A stretch of 64,000 nucleotides of DNA from Novosphingobium silvae (GTDB taxonomy: Bacteria > Pseudomonadota > Alphaproteobacteria > Sphingomonadales > Sphingomonadaceae): assembly GCF_009856825.1 (NCBI RefSeq), contig NZ_WVTD01000004.1, positions 1-64,000 of the forward strand, written 5' to 3'. The notes under the pieces were generated by a model. It was not told the origin of the DNA. It saw only the letters and a program-made list of their open reading frames with translations, and did not search any database. The position numbers were made by a program, and so were the translations under genes. Of the stretch, positions 29,502 through 38,343 are shown in pieces (positions within the stretch are counted from its first letter, which is position 1; the number at the start of each line of letters is the position of its first letter).

Positions 29502-29761
29502 CGTACCGGTCACGAGGCATCAACACCTAGGAAGTCCCGCCATTCGCCCTCGCGGCGGCGGCGCAGCGCCCGGAAGGTTGTGGTCCTTCGTCGCCATGGT
29601 GCGCAGACGGTCTGGCAGGGAAGTTCTGTTCTCATCTTGTTCTGGAAATGGTAGGCGAAGCTCCGAAAGCTTCCCGACTCGCTTCCAGACGGCCGACCGC
29701 TGGAGACAGCTTGGATCGCCCTCTTGGCGGTTCGATGACATTACGAGTTACGGGGGCACCG

Positions 29762-31792
29762 ATGGATTTCAGGAACGCAAGCGATGGCCAGGTGTCTGAT
29801 GCAGATGTGGATGTGGACATGACCGGTTCCACGCAGGTTGAAATGGAAGGGCTCTACGCCCCGCGCGCGTCGTCCGCGAAGGACGCGGGCTCGGACGCGG
29901 CCGCGCCTGTGGCGGACACGCCGGCACCGGTGGCAGCCGCACCCGCGAAGAAGCAGGCGCGCCTTGTCGACCGCGATTCCAAGACGATCAACGCGCGCCG
30001 CTTCGCGATCGTCACCGACGATACGCGCGATGCGCTGCTGACCGATTTCGGCAAGGAGACGCTGGACGACCGCTATCTCCTCCCCGGCGAGAAGTACCAG
30101 GATCTCTTCGCGCGCGTGGCCGATGCCTATGCGGACGACGAAGAGCACGCGCAGCGCCTCTACGACTATATCTCGAAGCTGTGGTTCATGCCCGCGACGC
30201 CCGTGCTGTCGAACGGCGGCACCGGGCGCGGCCTGCCGATCTCGTGCTACCTGAACTCGGTGGACGACAGCCTGGAAGGCATCGTCGCCACCTGGAACGA
30301 GAACGTCTGGCTCGCCAGCCGGGGCGGCGGCATCGGCACTTACTGGGGCGCGGTGCGCGGCATCGGCGAGCCGGTGGGCCTCAACGGCAAGACCAGCGGC
30401 ATCATCCCCTTCGTGCGCGTGATGGATTCGCTGACCCTGGCGATCAGCCAGGGTTCGCTGCGCCGCGGTTCGGCGGCCTGCTACCTCGACATCTCGCACC
30501 CCGAGATCGAGGAGTTCCTCGAGATCCGCAAGCCGAGCGGTGACTTCAACCGCAAGGCGCTGAACCTGCACCACGGCGTGCTGCTGACCGACGAGTTCAT
30601 GGAAGCCGTGCGCGACGGCGCGCAGTTCCAGCTGCGCAGCCCCAAGGACGGATCGGTGCGCAACACGGTCGATGCGCGCTCGCTGTTCCAGAAGCTCGTC
30701 GAGGTCCGCCTTGCCACGGGCGAGCCCTACATCGTCTTCTCCGACACCGTGAACCGCATGATGCCCAAGCATCACCGCGATCTGGGGCTCAAGGTCTCGA
30801 CCTCGAACCTGTGCTCGGAAATCACGCTGCCCACGGGCCGCGACCACCTGGGCAACGACCGCACGGCGGTGTGCTGCCTCTCCTCGCTCAACCTGGAGAC
30901 CTGGGAAGAGTGGAAGGGCGAGAAGCGCTTCGTGGAAGACGTGCTGCGCTTCCTCGACAACGTCCTGCAGGACTACATCGACCGCGCGCCCGACGAGATG
31001 GCCCGCGCCAAGTATTCCGCCGCGCGCGAGCGTTCGGTCGGCATGGGCGTCATGGGCTTCCACTCGTACCTGCAGAAGCGCGGCATCGGCTTCGAGAGCG
31101 CGATGGCCAAGGCGCTCAACCTCCAGATGTTCCAGTACATCAACCAGAAGGCGAACGAGGCCTCGATGCTGCTGGCCAAGGAGCGCGGGCCCTGCCCCGA
31201 CGCTGCCGACCAGGGCGTGATGGAGCGTTTCAGCTGCAAGATGGCGATCGCGCCCACCGCGTCGATCTCGATCATCTGCGGCGGCACGTCGGCCTGCATC
31301 GAGCCGATCCCGGCCAACATCTATACCCACAAGACGCTTTCGGGCAGCTTCGTGGTGAAGAACCCGTACCTGCAGAAGCTGCTGGCCGCGAAGTCGAAGG
31401 ATTCCACCAACGTGTGGAACTCGATCCTCGAGCATGGCGGTTCGGTCCAGCAGCTGGACTTCCTCTCGGCCGAGGAGAAGGCGGTCTACAAGACCAGCTT
31501 CGAGATCGACCAGCGCTGGCTGCTGGAATTCGCGGCCGACCGCACGCCCTACATCGACCAGGCGCAGTCGCTGAACCTGTTCATCCCGGCCGACGTCGAC
31601 AAGTGGGACCTCATGATGCTCCACTTCCAGGCGTGGGAGCGCGGCATCAAGTCGCTCTACTACCTGCGCTCGAAGTCGGTGCAGCGCGCAGGCTTCGCGG
31701 GCGGGGTGGAAGCGGACAACACCAGCGAACTCGCCAAGTTCGAACTGGCCGCCAGCACCACCGACTACGACGAGTGCCTCGCCTGCCAGTAA
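29762..31792 (+). CDS. nrdA: Ribonucleoside-diphosphate reductase subunit alpha (class Ia)
   Basis: A 676-aa large subunit starting at the ATG of MDFRNASDGQ, which has GGGGG about 6 bases upstream; an earlier in-frame ATG has no such site. Reductase signatures include NLCSEITLP, the PTASIS loop and a C-terminal YDECLACQ, whose Cys pair receives electrons from thioredoxin or glutaredoxin. The ~90 residues before the catalytic barrel are low-complexity Ala/Asp and do not look like an ATP-cone. Overall activity control may therefore differ from E. coli NrdA. The beta subunit nrdB lies 4.4 kb downstream, not adjacent. Confidence 0.96.
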   Translation: MDFRNASDGQVSDADVDVDMTGSTQVEMEGLYAPRASSAKDAGSDAAAPVADTPAPVAAAPAKKQARLVDRDSKTINARRFAIVTDDTRDALLTDFGKETLDDRYLLPGEKYQDLFARVADAYADDEEHAQRLYDYISKLWFMPATPVLSNGGTGRGLPISCYLNSVDDSLEGIVATWNENVWLASRGGGIGTYWGAVRGIGEPVGLNGKTSGIIPFVRVMDSLTLAISQGSLRRGSAACYLDISHPEIEEFLEIRKPSGDFNRKALNLHHGVLLTDEFMEAVRDGAQFQLRSPKDGSVRNTVDARSLFQKLVEVRLATGEPYIVFSDTVNRMMPKHHRDLGLKVSTSNLCSEITLPTGRDHLGNDRTAVCCLSSLNLETWEEWKGEKRFVEDVLRFLDNVLQDYIDRAPDEMARAKYSAARERSVGMGVMGFHSYLQKRGIGFESAMAKALNLQMFQYINQKANEASMLLAKERGPCPDAADQGVMERFSCKMAIAPTASISIICGGTSACIEPIPANIYTHKTLSGSFVVKNPYLQKLLAAKSKDSTNVWNSILEHGGSVQQLDFLSAEEKAVYKTSFEIDQRWLLEFAADRTPYIDQAQSLNLFIPADVDKWDLMMLHFQAWERGIKSLYYLRSKSVQRAGFAGGVEADNTSELAKFELAASTTDYDECLACQ

Positions 31793-31817
31793 GCCTGCCA
31801 TATGGTTCCACCGAGAG

Positions 31818-31850
31818 CGGCCTTCCGGGCAACCGGGAGGCCGTTTTCGC
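31818..31850 (+). terminator. Rho-independent terminator after nrdA
   Basis: CGGCCTTCCGG and CCGGGAGGCCG arms pair over a short CAA-type loop and are followed by TTTTCGCTTT. It separates nrdA from the next gene. Confidence 0.85.
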
Positions 31851-31862
31851 TTTGTTGAGGAC

Positions 31863-32255
31863 ATGACGTTGCAGATGACATGCGCGAAGCGGGCAGGGCT
31901 TGCGCTCGCCGCCGCCCTTGCGGGCCTCGCCCCCGCCACCGCCGGAGCCGCCTTCTACACCGGCGACGAACTCTACCGCGTCTGCACCGCGGCCAAGGGC
32001 GACAAGGCCTATATCGAGCAGACCTACGAATGCATCGCGTATATCACCGGCGCGGTCGATGCGTTCAGCACCGCGCGGCGGGTGACCAAGGTCAGGAGCT
32101 GCATCCCCGAGGGAGTGACGATCAGCCGTCTGCGCGGCGCGACGATGGCCTTCCTGGAAGAGAACCCGAAGCTGCGCAGCGAGCCCGCCTCGGACCTGGT
32201 CTTTGCCGCCACGCGCAAGCAGTGGCCCTGTCCCAAGGCGGCGAAGAAGCGCTAG
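31863..32255 (+). CDS. Rap1a/Tai immunity-domain secreted protein
   Basis: A 130-aa secreted protein: signal peptide to about residue 28 (ALAAALAGLAPATAGA), then a small domain starting FYTGDELYRVCTAAKG with four conserved Cys (VC, EC, SC, PC). This matches the Rap1a/Tai family, first described as immunity proteins to type VI effectors but also common as lone secreted proteins in alphaproteobacteria. A second ATG four codons later is an alternative start. No effector gene is nearby, so an immunity role is not implied. Confidence 0.8.
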   Translation: MTLQMTCAKRAGLALAAALAGLAPATAGAAFYTGDELYRVCTAAKGDKAYIEQTYECIAYITGAVDAFSTARRVTKVRSCIPEGVTISRLRGATMAFLEENPKLRSEPASDLVFAATRKQWPCPKAAKKR

Positions 32256-32282
32256 CGCGTCGGGATCCCGCCAGCACGGCCT

Positions 32283-33023
32283 TCAGGACGCGGGCTGCAC
32301 CATGTGCACGCGGATGCGGGGGAAGACTTCTTCCAGCGGCTTCTCGTCGGGCATCACGTAGACGTAGCCGCCCTTGCGGCGGAACAGGGGAGTGATCTGC
32401 CGCCCGTAGATCGCCTTGGGGACGTTGATGCAGCCGAAAGTGATGCGGTTGTCGTCGATCGCGGGCGAGAGCATCCGCTCGCGCCGGCGCTCCTTGGGAT
32501 TGCCCGAAGGGATCGTGTGGATGGCAACCGAGGTGGCGTAGTCCACCCACAGGACGCGCTGGTTGCCTGCCGCGACGCCGAACTTCGCCAGGAAGCGCCC
32601 CGCAGGCGTCGTCTTCTCCGCCGGGCCGATCTCGGACAGGTTCTTGGAGCCGATGCCGGGGCTCGCCTCGTCTCCGCTGGCGATGCCCAGGAGCACCGGC
32701 CCTTCGGCCACGGCCTTGCCCTTGGCATCGAAGACGTGGAGCCGCGCGGCCTGCTTGTCGATCACGATATAGGGGAGCGACTGGTTGTCGCCCGAGGCCG
32801 CGATCCAGTCCGCGACGAGGGCGGCCTGCGGTGAGGGCGGCGCGACCGGCTTTTCCTCCACGGCCGCCGGTGCTGCCTTGGTGCGCGCCTTCTTCGCCGC
32901 GAGCGCCGGGCCGGGCGCTGTGATCAGGGCCATTGCGGAAAAGGCCAGTGCCAGCGAGGCGGGCGCGAGAGAGGCGGGGAAACGGCGGGCAGGCCGGCGG
33001 GGCGCCGACGGGGCGGTCTTCAT
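32283..33023 (-). CDS. L,D-transpeptidase family protein
   Basis: Starting at the ATG of MKTAPSAPRR gives 246 aa with a basic N-terminus, a signal segment (LALAFSAMALITAPGPALA) and an Ala/Lys-rich linker. The catalytic region is HTIPSG...NRITFGCINVP, matching the HxxxG and SxGC/xGCI patterns of YkuD transpeptidases with the Cys nucleophile near residue 210. These enzymes crosslink peptidoglycan (3-3 bonds) or attach lipoproteins. The next gene upstream is a coiled-coil lipoprotein on the same strand, a suggestive partner. The exact subtype is uncertain. Confidence 0.82.
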   Translation of the reverse strand: MKTAPSAPRRPARRFPASLAPASLALAFSAMALITAPGPALAAKKARTKAAPAAVEEKPVAPPSPQAALVADWIAASGDNQSLPYIVIDKQAARLHVFDAKGKAVAEGPVLLGIASGDEASPGIGSKNLSEIGPAEKTTPAGRFLAKFGVAAGNQRVLWVDYATSVAIHTIPSGNPKERRRERMLSPAIDDNRITFGCINVPKAIYGRQITPLFRRKGGYVYVMPDEKPLEEVFPRIRVHMVQPAS

Positions 33024-33167
33024 CGTGGTGGAGGTACTCGAAGGATGGAAGCGAAAGCGTCGGTGCGGTGGCGGCACCGACGCTGCAGCGATTGACCAGA
33101 TTTCGGGCCGGGCGCCGGGTAGGGGCTGGCGGCCGGCCCTTCTCTTTCAGTCGGGTTCAGCGGCGGC

Positions 33168-33470
33168 TCAGTTGCGCGCGCGCTTGCGACGGCTTTCCGC
33201 CATCTGCTGCTCGACGCCGTCGACGCGGGCGTTGAGCTGGTCGAGGCGCTGGGTGTTGGTCTGCGACTGGCCCGATGCGGCCTGCGCCTCGGCCAGTGCC
33301 TGGCGCGCGGTTCCATCGGTGGTCTGCAGCTTGGTGTCGAGAGCGTCGATCCTCTGGTTCACAGTGGCGATCTCCTCGCGAACGAAGCCCTTGGTGGCGC
33401 ATCCGCCAAGTCCGATGGAACCGATAAGGACGATGGCTGCGGGAGCGAGTTTCGTCAGTGCGTGCGACAT
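33168..33470 (-). CDS. Small coiled-coil lipoprotein (Lpp-like)
   Basis: A 100-aa protein starting at an ATG with GGAGAAAACA just upstream. Signal peptide with the lipobox LGGC (Cys at about residue 24), then a heptad-patterned helix (VNQRIDALDTKLQTTDGTA...LNARVDGVEQQMAESRRKR). This is the build of an outer-membrane lipoprotein such as Lpp, with a basic C-terminus. Being adjacent to an L,D-transpeptidase hints at attachment to peptidoglycan, but a terminal Lys as in Lpp is not seen (it ends KRARN). Confidence 0.78.
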   Translation of the reverse strand: MSHALTKLAPAAIVLIGSIGLGGCATKGFVREEIATVNQRIDALDTKLQTTDGTARQALAEAQAASGQSQTNTQRLDQLNARVDGVEQQMAESRRKRARN

Positions 33471-33637
33471 TGTTTTCTCCTGGTGGGTCAATGGACCACG
33501 AGCGAACAAGCCCAGCGTTGCAGGCGGGACAATCCGTTTCGGGCCGGACGTGCCGTGGTTCAGGTGAGTAGATGCACAAGCCGCCGCGCAGGTGCTCCCG
33601 GGGCATGAGGTGCGGCTCTCCCGTCCGGGAACCGGGG

Positions 33638-34954
33638 CTACCGGGAGCCGTCCGGAGCCGGGGGAGCGAGGAAACGCTGCATCAGTGCGTGATAGAGCTT
33701 GTCCTTGCAGACGAACTGCGCGGTGAAATCGCCCACCAGCGCCGCTGCCACCAGCGGCATCATCAGCCCCCGGCTGGCGGTCGTCTCCGAGATGATGATC
33801 ACGGCGGTGAGCGGTGCTCTCACCACGCCCGTGAAATAGGCGACCATGCCGAGCAGGACGATGGCGCCCGGCGGATAGCCGGGGAAGGCGGTACGCAGGA
33901 TGTCGCCGATCCCCGCGCCGATCGACAGCGAGGGCGCGAAGATGCCGCCGGGCAGGCCCGAGACGGCCGTGGCCAGCGTGGCCGCGAACTTGGCGATGCC
34001 GAACCATGCGGGCACGTCCGCGCCTTCGATGATCCCGTGCGCGGTCTCGTAGCCGGTCCCCCAGGTGAGGCCGGTCGCGGTGCCGATTACGGCGACGATG
34101 GCCCCGCAGCCGAAGGCAAGCACGACCGGGCGCGCGCGGAGCCAGGGCAGGGGGGCGAGCGAGGAGGTCCCGCTCGCAAGCATCAGGCGGGAGAACAGGC
34201 CGCCTGCGATGCCGCCGAACAGTCCCGCGACCGGAGCGGCCACCAGCGCCTGCGTGACGTGCAGCGTCTGGCGCATGGCGCCGAAGTAGATGTAGTCTCC
34301 CGCAAGGCCCATGCTGACCATCCCGGCGATGAGCACGGCCGCCATGACCAGCAGCGCCATGCGCTGTTCGTAGGCGGCGGCCAGCTCCTCTATCGCGAAG
34401 GCGACGCCTGCCAGCGGCGTGTTGAAAGCCGCCGCCACGCCCGCCGCGCCGCCCGCGATATAGACCGACGAGCGGATCGGGATGCGCAGGATGCGGTGCA
34501 TGCGCCCCATGATCGCTGCCGCAACCTGCACCGTCGGCCCCTCGCGGCCCACCGATGCGCCCACCAGCAGGCCTCCGCTCGTCAGCAGGAGCTTGGCCAC
34601 GGCCGCGCGCGCCGACACCAGGGTCGACATGGCGGCTTCCGGGTTCTTCGTGGCCGCCATGACCTGCGGGATCCCCGACCCCCTGGCGAGGGGCGCCAGC
34701 CGGACCGTCAGCCACGCGATCGCCGCGAAGCCGCAGGGCGTCACGATGAGCGGCGCCCACCAGACCTGCGCGGCCATCGCGTGGAACAGCATGGTCGCCC
34801 GGTCTGCCACATCGGCGAAGAGCAGCGCCACCAGTCCCACAAGCACCGCGCCGCCCAGGATCGCCACGCGCCGCCGCCAGATCAGCGCCTCCGGCCCGTG
34901 ACGGCGGATGAAGATGCGGAAACGGCGGGGCAGGAGGCGGGCCAGCTGTTTCAC
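33638..34954 (-). CDS. ClC-type chloride channel/transporter
   Basis: A 438-aa ClC-family protein with about ten to twelve membrane helices. Ion-path signatures are present: GSGIPQV near 95, GREGPTV near 130 (with the gating Glu) and GLPGGIFAP near 330. The gating Glu means it may be a Cl-/H+ exchanger. The cytosolic N-terminus is basic. It probably serves acid or osmotic stress. It is on the same strand as, but apart from, the lipoprotein and L,D-transpeptidase genes. Confidence 0.93.
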   Translation of the reverse strand: MKQLARLLPRRFRIFIRRHGPEALIWRRRVAILGGAVLVGLVALLFADVADRATMLFHAMAAQVWWAPLIVTPCGFAAIAWLTVRLAPLARGSGIPQVMAATKNPEAAMSTLVSARAAVAKLLLTSGGLLVGASVGREGPTVQVAAAIMGRMHRILRIPIRSSVYIAGGAAGVAAAFNTPLAGVAFAIEELAAAYEQRMALLVMAAVLIAGMVSMGLAGDYIYFGAMRQTLHVTQALVAAPVAGLFGGIAGGLFSRLMLASGTSSLAPLPWLRARPVVLAFGCGAIVAVIGTATGLTWGTGYETAHGIIEGADVPAWFGIAKFAATLATAVSGLPGGIFAPSLSIGAGIGDILRTAFPGYPPGAIVLLGMVAYFTGVVRAPLTAVIIISETTASRGLMMPLVAAALVGDFTAQFVCKDKLYHALMQRFLAPPAPDGSR

Positions 34955-35086
34955 GAAGGACGGTCCCGATTGGCGGTGCGAGAAAAGGCGTTGTGAGCCT
35001 CATGGCCTTGCGGACGCGGCATGTCCATGACGGAAGCTCCCCCGGTGCCGCGGGGTAGTGCATCGAAAACCCCGCAGGCACGAAAA

Positions 35087-35116
35087 ACCCCGGCCTCCCG
35101 CAAAGAGGGCCGGGGT
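35087..35116 (-). terminator. Rho-independent terminator after the 75-aa DUF2171 gene
   Basis: ACCCCGGCC and GGCCGGGGT pair; on the minus strand the hairpin is followed by TTTTT, so it ends transcription of the gene at 35158-35385. Confidence 0.8.
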
Positions 35117-35157
35117 CTCGGGTGGCGCTCCCGAAGGAGCGCTCCGATTTCGTTGGG

Positions 35158-35385
35158 TCAGACGGTGCCGACGCCCATCGGGACAGGCGTGCCTTCCTTC
35201 AGGTACACGCGGTTGTCCTCGATCCGGTCGACGTTATCGAACGCGACGTAGTGATGCGCGCCGTCGGTGCTGTCGGTACGGGTCAGCTTGATCTGGTCGT
35301 CCTTCACGTCATCGACCGTGCCGACGTGCTGTCCGGTGCTGGTGGTGACTTCCATGTGCTCACGGATGCGCAGCTTCTCGAACAT
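35158..35385 (-). CDS. DUF2171 protein
   Basis: A 75-aa protein starting at the ATG of MFEKLRIREHMEV with GGAGA upstream. It has the DUF2171 pattern: a small beta domain GQHVGTVDDVKDDQIKLTR then a segment ending DNVDRIEDNRVYL. This PRC-barrel-like fold is common in sphingomonads; function unknown. A similar longer copy lies just upstream on the same strand. Confidence 0.83.
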   Translation of the reverse strand: MFEKLRIREHMEVTTSTGQHVGTVDDVKDDQIKLTRTDSTDGAHHYVAFDNVDRIEDNRVYLKEGTPVPMGVGTV

Positions 35386-35494
35386 GGTGCATTCTCCAAA
35401 AATCAGTTCGTCGGGGATATGCAGGGTCAACGGGCGGGAAGGGCGCATCGTTCCGGCATTCGTCGCGCCATGGCCACGCTTCGCGGTTATGGCC

Positions 35495-35779
35495 TCAATC
35501 CTCCGCCGCGAGGCCGAAGGTCGCATCGCCCCGGCCCTGCAGCAGCACCGCGTCCTCGCTCACCCCGTCGATCTGGGTGACGGCGATGAAGGGCCCGTCT
35601 TCTCCGGCGGCATGTTCGGCCAGGATCACGCGCTCGCCCTCGACGCGCGAGACGGTGCCGATCGGATCGCCATCGGGGCCGATCACCTTCATGCCCCGGC
35701 GGATGGTGCCGACGCTGGTGGCCCAGCTGCTCCGCTGGTCGGTGTCTTCGTTGGGCGATTGGGGGGAAGGGGTGGTCAC
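35495..35779 (-). CDS. DUF2171-like protein
   Basis: A 94-aa protein when started at the GTG with GAGGAG 8-13 bases upstream; an ATG five codons earlier has no ribosome site. After an S/P-rich lead-in it shows the DUF2171 pattern (IRRGMKVIGPDGDPIGTVSRVEGERVILAEH then a V.QIDGVSEDAVLL segment). It is a tandem relative of the 75-aa protein downstream, probably an old duplication. Confidence 0.72.
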   Translation of the reverse strand: MTTPSPQSPNEDTDQRSSWATSVGTIRRGMKVIGPDGDPIGTVSRVEGERVILAEHAAGEDGPFIAVTQIDGVSEDAVLLQGRGDATFGLAAED

Positions 35780-36179
35780 GGGAATACTCCTCATCCGAAA
35801 GGGACACGCATGAACGCGTGTGTTCCATGCAGCGAGAATGCCCCGCAGGAACGGGCGGTTCCTTGGCGCGGGACGGCGGATCGCAAGGCGCTATGCGGCA
35901 GTCAGGCGCGATTCGGCGGCTGCGTGGGAACATAGCGGGACCGGCACAAGGTCTTGGGGGCAGGCGTTTTCCCCCGCCACCAGATGTGCGCGCATTCAGT
36001 TGTGCAAATAGTGATTCTCCCCCTCCCATTTGGCCCGATCTCGACTATCTCTGGTGCCTGAGCCCGAACGTGCGACGAGCCACGGCGCACGCGGGGCGAT
36101 ACCCGATTTCCGCTGGAAAGCGCCGTCGCCGGCCGCTCGCCGGCAGTGCCGCAGACCGAATCACCGGAGCCAGTCGTCC
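35780..36179. other. Non-coding gap before nrdB
   Basis: About 400 bp with no gene I can support. It presumably holds the nrdB promoter. Half of an NrdR-like site (AATAGTGA) appears near 36,007 but the other half is lost, so I do not call it. Confidence 0.4.
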
Positions 36180-37232
36180 ATGTCCCTTCTCGAAGCCCGC
36201 AAGACCTACAAGCCCTTCGAATATCCCTGGGCCTACGACTACTGGAAGATCCAGCAGCAGGTCCACTGGCTGCCCGAGGAAGTGCCGCTGGGCGAGGACT
36301 GCCGCGACTGGGTGCAGAACATCTCGGAGCATGAGCGCAACCTGCTCACGCAGATCTTCCGCTTCTTCACGCAGGCCGACGTCGAGGTGCAGGACTGCTA
36401 CCACGAGAAGTATGCCCGCGTCTTCAAGCCGACCGAGATCAAGATGATGCTCACCGCCTTCTCCAACATGGAGACGGTGCACATCGCCGCCTATTCGCAC
36501 CTGCTCGACACCATCGGCATGCCCGAGAGCGAATATGGCGCCTTCCTCGAATATGCCGAACTCAAGGACAAGCACGACTACCTGCAGAAGTTCGGCGTCG
36601 ACAACGACGAGGACATCGCGCGCACGCTCGCCATGTTCGGCGGCTTCACCGAGGGCGTGCAGCTCTTCGCCAGCTTCGCGATGCTGATGAACTTCCCGCG
36701 CTTCAACAAGATGAAGGGCATGGGCCAGATCGTCTCGTGGTCGGTGCGCGACGAATCGCTGCACTGCGAAGGCATCATCAAGCTGTTCCACACGTTCGTG
36801 CAGGAACGCGGCTGCCTGACCAAGGCGGTGAAGGACGACATCGCCGACCAGTGCCAGACCACGATCCGGCTGGAGGACAACTTCATCGACCTCGCCTTCG
36901 AGCTGGGTCCGGTGCCGGGCATGACGCCCAAGGACATCAAGAAGTACATCCGCTACATCGCCGACTGGCGCCTGGGCCAGCTGGGCCTGAAGCCCATCTA
37001 CCTGATCGACGAGCATCCGCTGCCCTGGCTGCAGCCGCTGCTGAACGGCGTGGAGCATGCGAACTTCTTCGAGACCCGCGCGACCGAATACTCCAAGGGC
37101 GCGACCCGTGGCGACTGGAACACGGTCTGGGCGAACTTCGATTCCCGCCGCAAGGTGAAGGCCAACGACGAGGGCAGCGTGGACTATGCCGCCAGCGAGC
37201 CCGGCCTGTTCGGCGAAGTCGCGGCGGAGTGA
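36180..37232 (+). CDS. nrdB: Ribonucleoside-diphosphate reductase subunit beta (class Ia)
   Basis: A 350-aa small subunit, start MSLLEARKTYK. The di-iron and radical site is intact: E98, H101 and the radical Tyr Y105 (METVHIAAY, the spacing of E. coli E115/H118/Y122), and later DESLHCE as the second Glu-x-x-His. It supplies the tyrosyl radical to NrdA to make deoxyribonucleotides. It is 4.4 kb from nrdA, with envelope genes between, so the two are separate transcription units. Confidence 0.97.
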   Translation: MSLLEARKTYKPFEYPWAYDYWKIQQQVHWLPEEVPLGEDCRDWVQNISEHERNLLTQIFRFFTQADVEVQDCYHEKYARVFKPTEIKMMLTAFSNMETVHIAAYSHLLDTIGMPESEYGAFLEYAELKDKHDYLQKFGVDNDEDIARTLAMFGGFTEGVQLFASFAMLMNFPRFNKMKGMGQIVSWSVRDESLHCEGIIKLFHTFVQERGCLTKAVKDDIADQCQTTIRLEDNFIDLAFELGPVPGMTPKDIKKYIRYIADWRLGQLGLKPIYLIDEHPLPWLQPLLNGVEHANFFETRATEYSKGATRGDWNTVWANFDSRRKVKANDEGSVDYAASEPGLFGEVAAE

Positions 37233-37383
37233 TCCGGCAGGCGGCGACGGCGCGGCTTCGTGCTGCCCGTCGCCGCTTTCGCCCCGTTCGTCGACTCCGT
37301 GCCGTCGTCGACCCCTTCGCGGCAACTTCCGGTTCGCCTTCCGCATTTCTGCGTGGATAGCCGAATTCCACCGGAGACAGGCA

Positions 37384-37779
37384 ATGAACCGCGCCTTCCT
37401 TCTTGTTGCCGCCTTTGCCGCCCTTCCGCAGATCGCCGCGGCACAGCAGACCCCCGTCATCGCCGATACGCCCGCAGCCGCGAAAGCCATGGCCGATCCC
37501 GACGTGATCACCGTGCGCAACGTGACGCGCAGCGAACTGACGCCGGGTCTCGCCATCGTCGAGGAAGGCGGGGAAACCCTTGGCACCGTGGCTAGGCTGG
37601 CGGGCAACGACGTCATCCTCAGCGCCGCGAGCAAGGGGCGCGAAGTGGAATACCGCGTGCCGATCACGCAGATCTTCGCTTATCAGCAGGACGGCGTGGA
37701 CCGCTATGCGAGCCGCACTCCGCGCTCGGCCCTGAGGGCCGAGGCAGGGCCTGCCGTTGCCGTCAACGGCGCCCAGTGA
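37384..37779 (+). CDS. Secreted protein, PRC-barrel-like, unknown function
   Basis: A 131-aa protein with a signal peptide cleaved near residue 20 (LLVAAFAALPQIAAAQ). The mature half VEEGGETLGTVARLAGNDVILSAASKGREVEYRVPITQIF follows the beta pattern of the DUF2171/PRC-like proteins encoded 1.6 kb upstream, so it may be a secreted version. GGAGACAGGCA precedes the start. Confidence 0.72.
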   Translation: MNRAFLLVAAFAALPQIAAAQQTPVIADTPAAAKAMADPDVITVRNVTRSELTPGLAIVEEGGETLGTVARLAGNDVILSAASKGREVEYRVPITQIFAYQQDGVDRYASRTPRSALRAEAGPAVAVNGAQ

Positions 37780-37826
37780 CCAAGGTGGAGCGGGCTGCGG
37801 CTTGCAGTCGGCGCGGAGACGCTTGC

Positions 37827-37854
37827 TTGACTTTGATAACCATTTAGGTTATAC
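37827..37854 (+). promoter_or_regulatory. Promoter-like sequence with an internal inverted repeat
   Basis: TTGACT (37827-37832) and TTATAC (37849-37854) are 16 bp apart. Between and into the -10 lies a perfect inverted repeat, ATAACC at 37836-37841 and GGTTAT at 37847-37852 around ATTTA. This could be an operator or just a chance palindrome. It is the best promoter-like site in the 564-bp gap before the MAPEG gene. Confidence 0.45.
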
Positions 37855-37865
37855 GCCGCAGCATC

Positions 37866-38160
37866 GATTGCGATCCTTGGGATCACGATCGAACAAAGCG
37901 GCGGGCCGGGAGCGTGTAGCTGACGCTTTCCCTCTCCCGGCGCGGTCGGCGCTTCGGTCGTGGACACCGGAACAGCCACAAAGGGATGCGTGGATGAAGA
38001 TGAGGGTATGCCCTCAGGTAAGGTGGCATGGGATGCGAGCCCTGCCCACCGGCCCCACGCACCACACGGGCTCGGCCTTCGGGAGTTTCTCATAGCCTCT
38101 CCCGTGGCCCTCGGCGACAAAAGGTTTGAAACCGGCAACCCTTGCGTGATGCCCGCAAGG
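37866..38160 (+). ncRNA. Candidate structured RNA or long structured 5' leader
   Basis: Six potential hairpins line up behind the promoter-like sequence: 37866-37890 (two 5-bp helices), 37905-37941 (8-bp GCCGGGAG/CTCCCGGC with an inner GCGT/ACGC), 38001-38016 (6-bp TGAGGG/CCCTCA), 38022-38050 (GGTGG/CCACC with inner GGG/CCC), 38074-38109 (GGCC then CGGGAG with their partners) and 38140-38160 (7-bp CCTTGCG/CGCAAGG). It does not match RNase P, tmRNA, SRP RNA or any riboswitch consensus I know. It precedes a MAPEG gene and may be its leader. High GC makes hairpins common, so this is tentative. Confidence 0.3.
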
Positions 38161-38343
38161 AACCCCCGCGCCGACCGCCTTGCCGTCCGCTGAACTTCTC
38201 CCCCGGCGTTATCCCGCATTCGCCAGCGGGTGATGAGGCGTGCCTCGCGCCTGTGCGCAGTTGCGCGCGGCTACGCTCGCCGCCCTTGCTCCCGCCGCGC
38301 CATCCGGGCATCGTCGCGCGCGCCACAACAGGGAGACGCCGCG

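Noticed and set aside
29161..29799. Plus-strand frame of 212 codons before nrdA
   Set aside because: It overlaps the regulatory sites and has no recognisable domain; a leader region is more likely.
29741..31939. 732-codon open frame antisense to nrdA
   Set aside because: nrdA is clear on the other strand; the antisense product is His/Arg/Leu/Val-rich and shows no domain.
33168..35081. 637-codon frame running from the ClC region into the lipoprotein gene
   Set aside because: Only its last 100 codons are a real gene with its own ribosome site; the rest is the alternate frame of the ClC gene.
35990..36015. NrdR-like site upstream of nrdB
   Set aside because: Only one half-site (AATAGTGA) is present; the other half matches 2 of 8 positions.
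36045..37667. 540-codon frame antisense to nrdB and the next gene
   Set aside because: nrdB is clear on the plus strand; no motif in the antisense frame.
37704..38219. 171-codon minus-strand frame over the hairpin region
   Set aside because: Low-complexity Ala/Pro/Ser protein that overlaps the end of the upstream gene; no ribosome site or motif.
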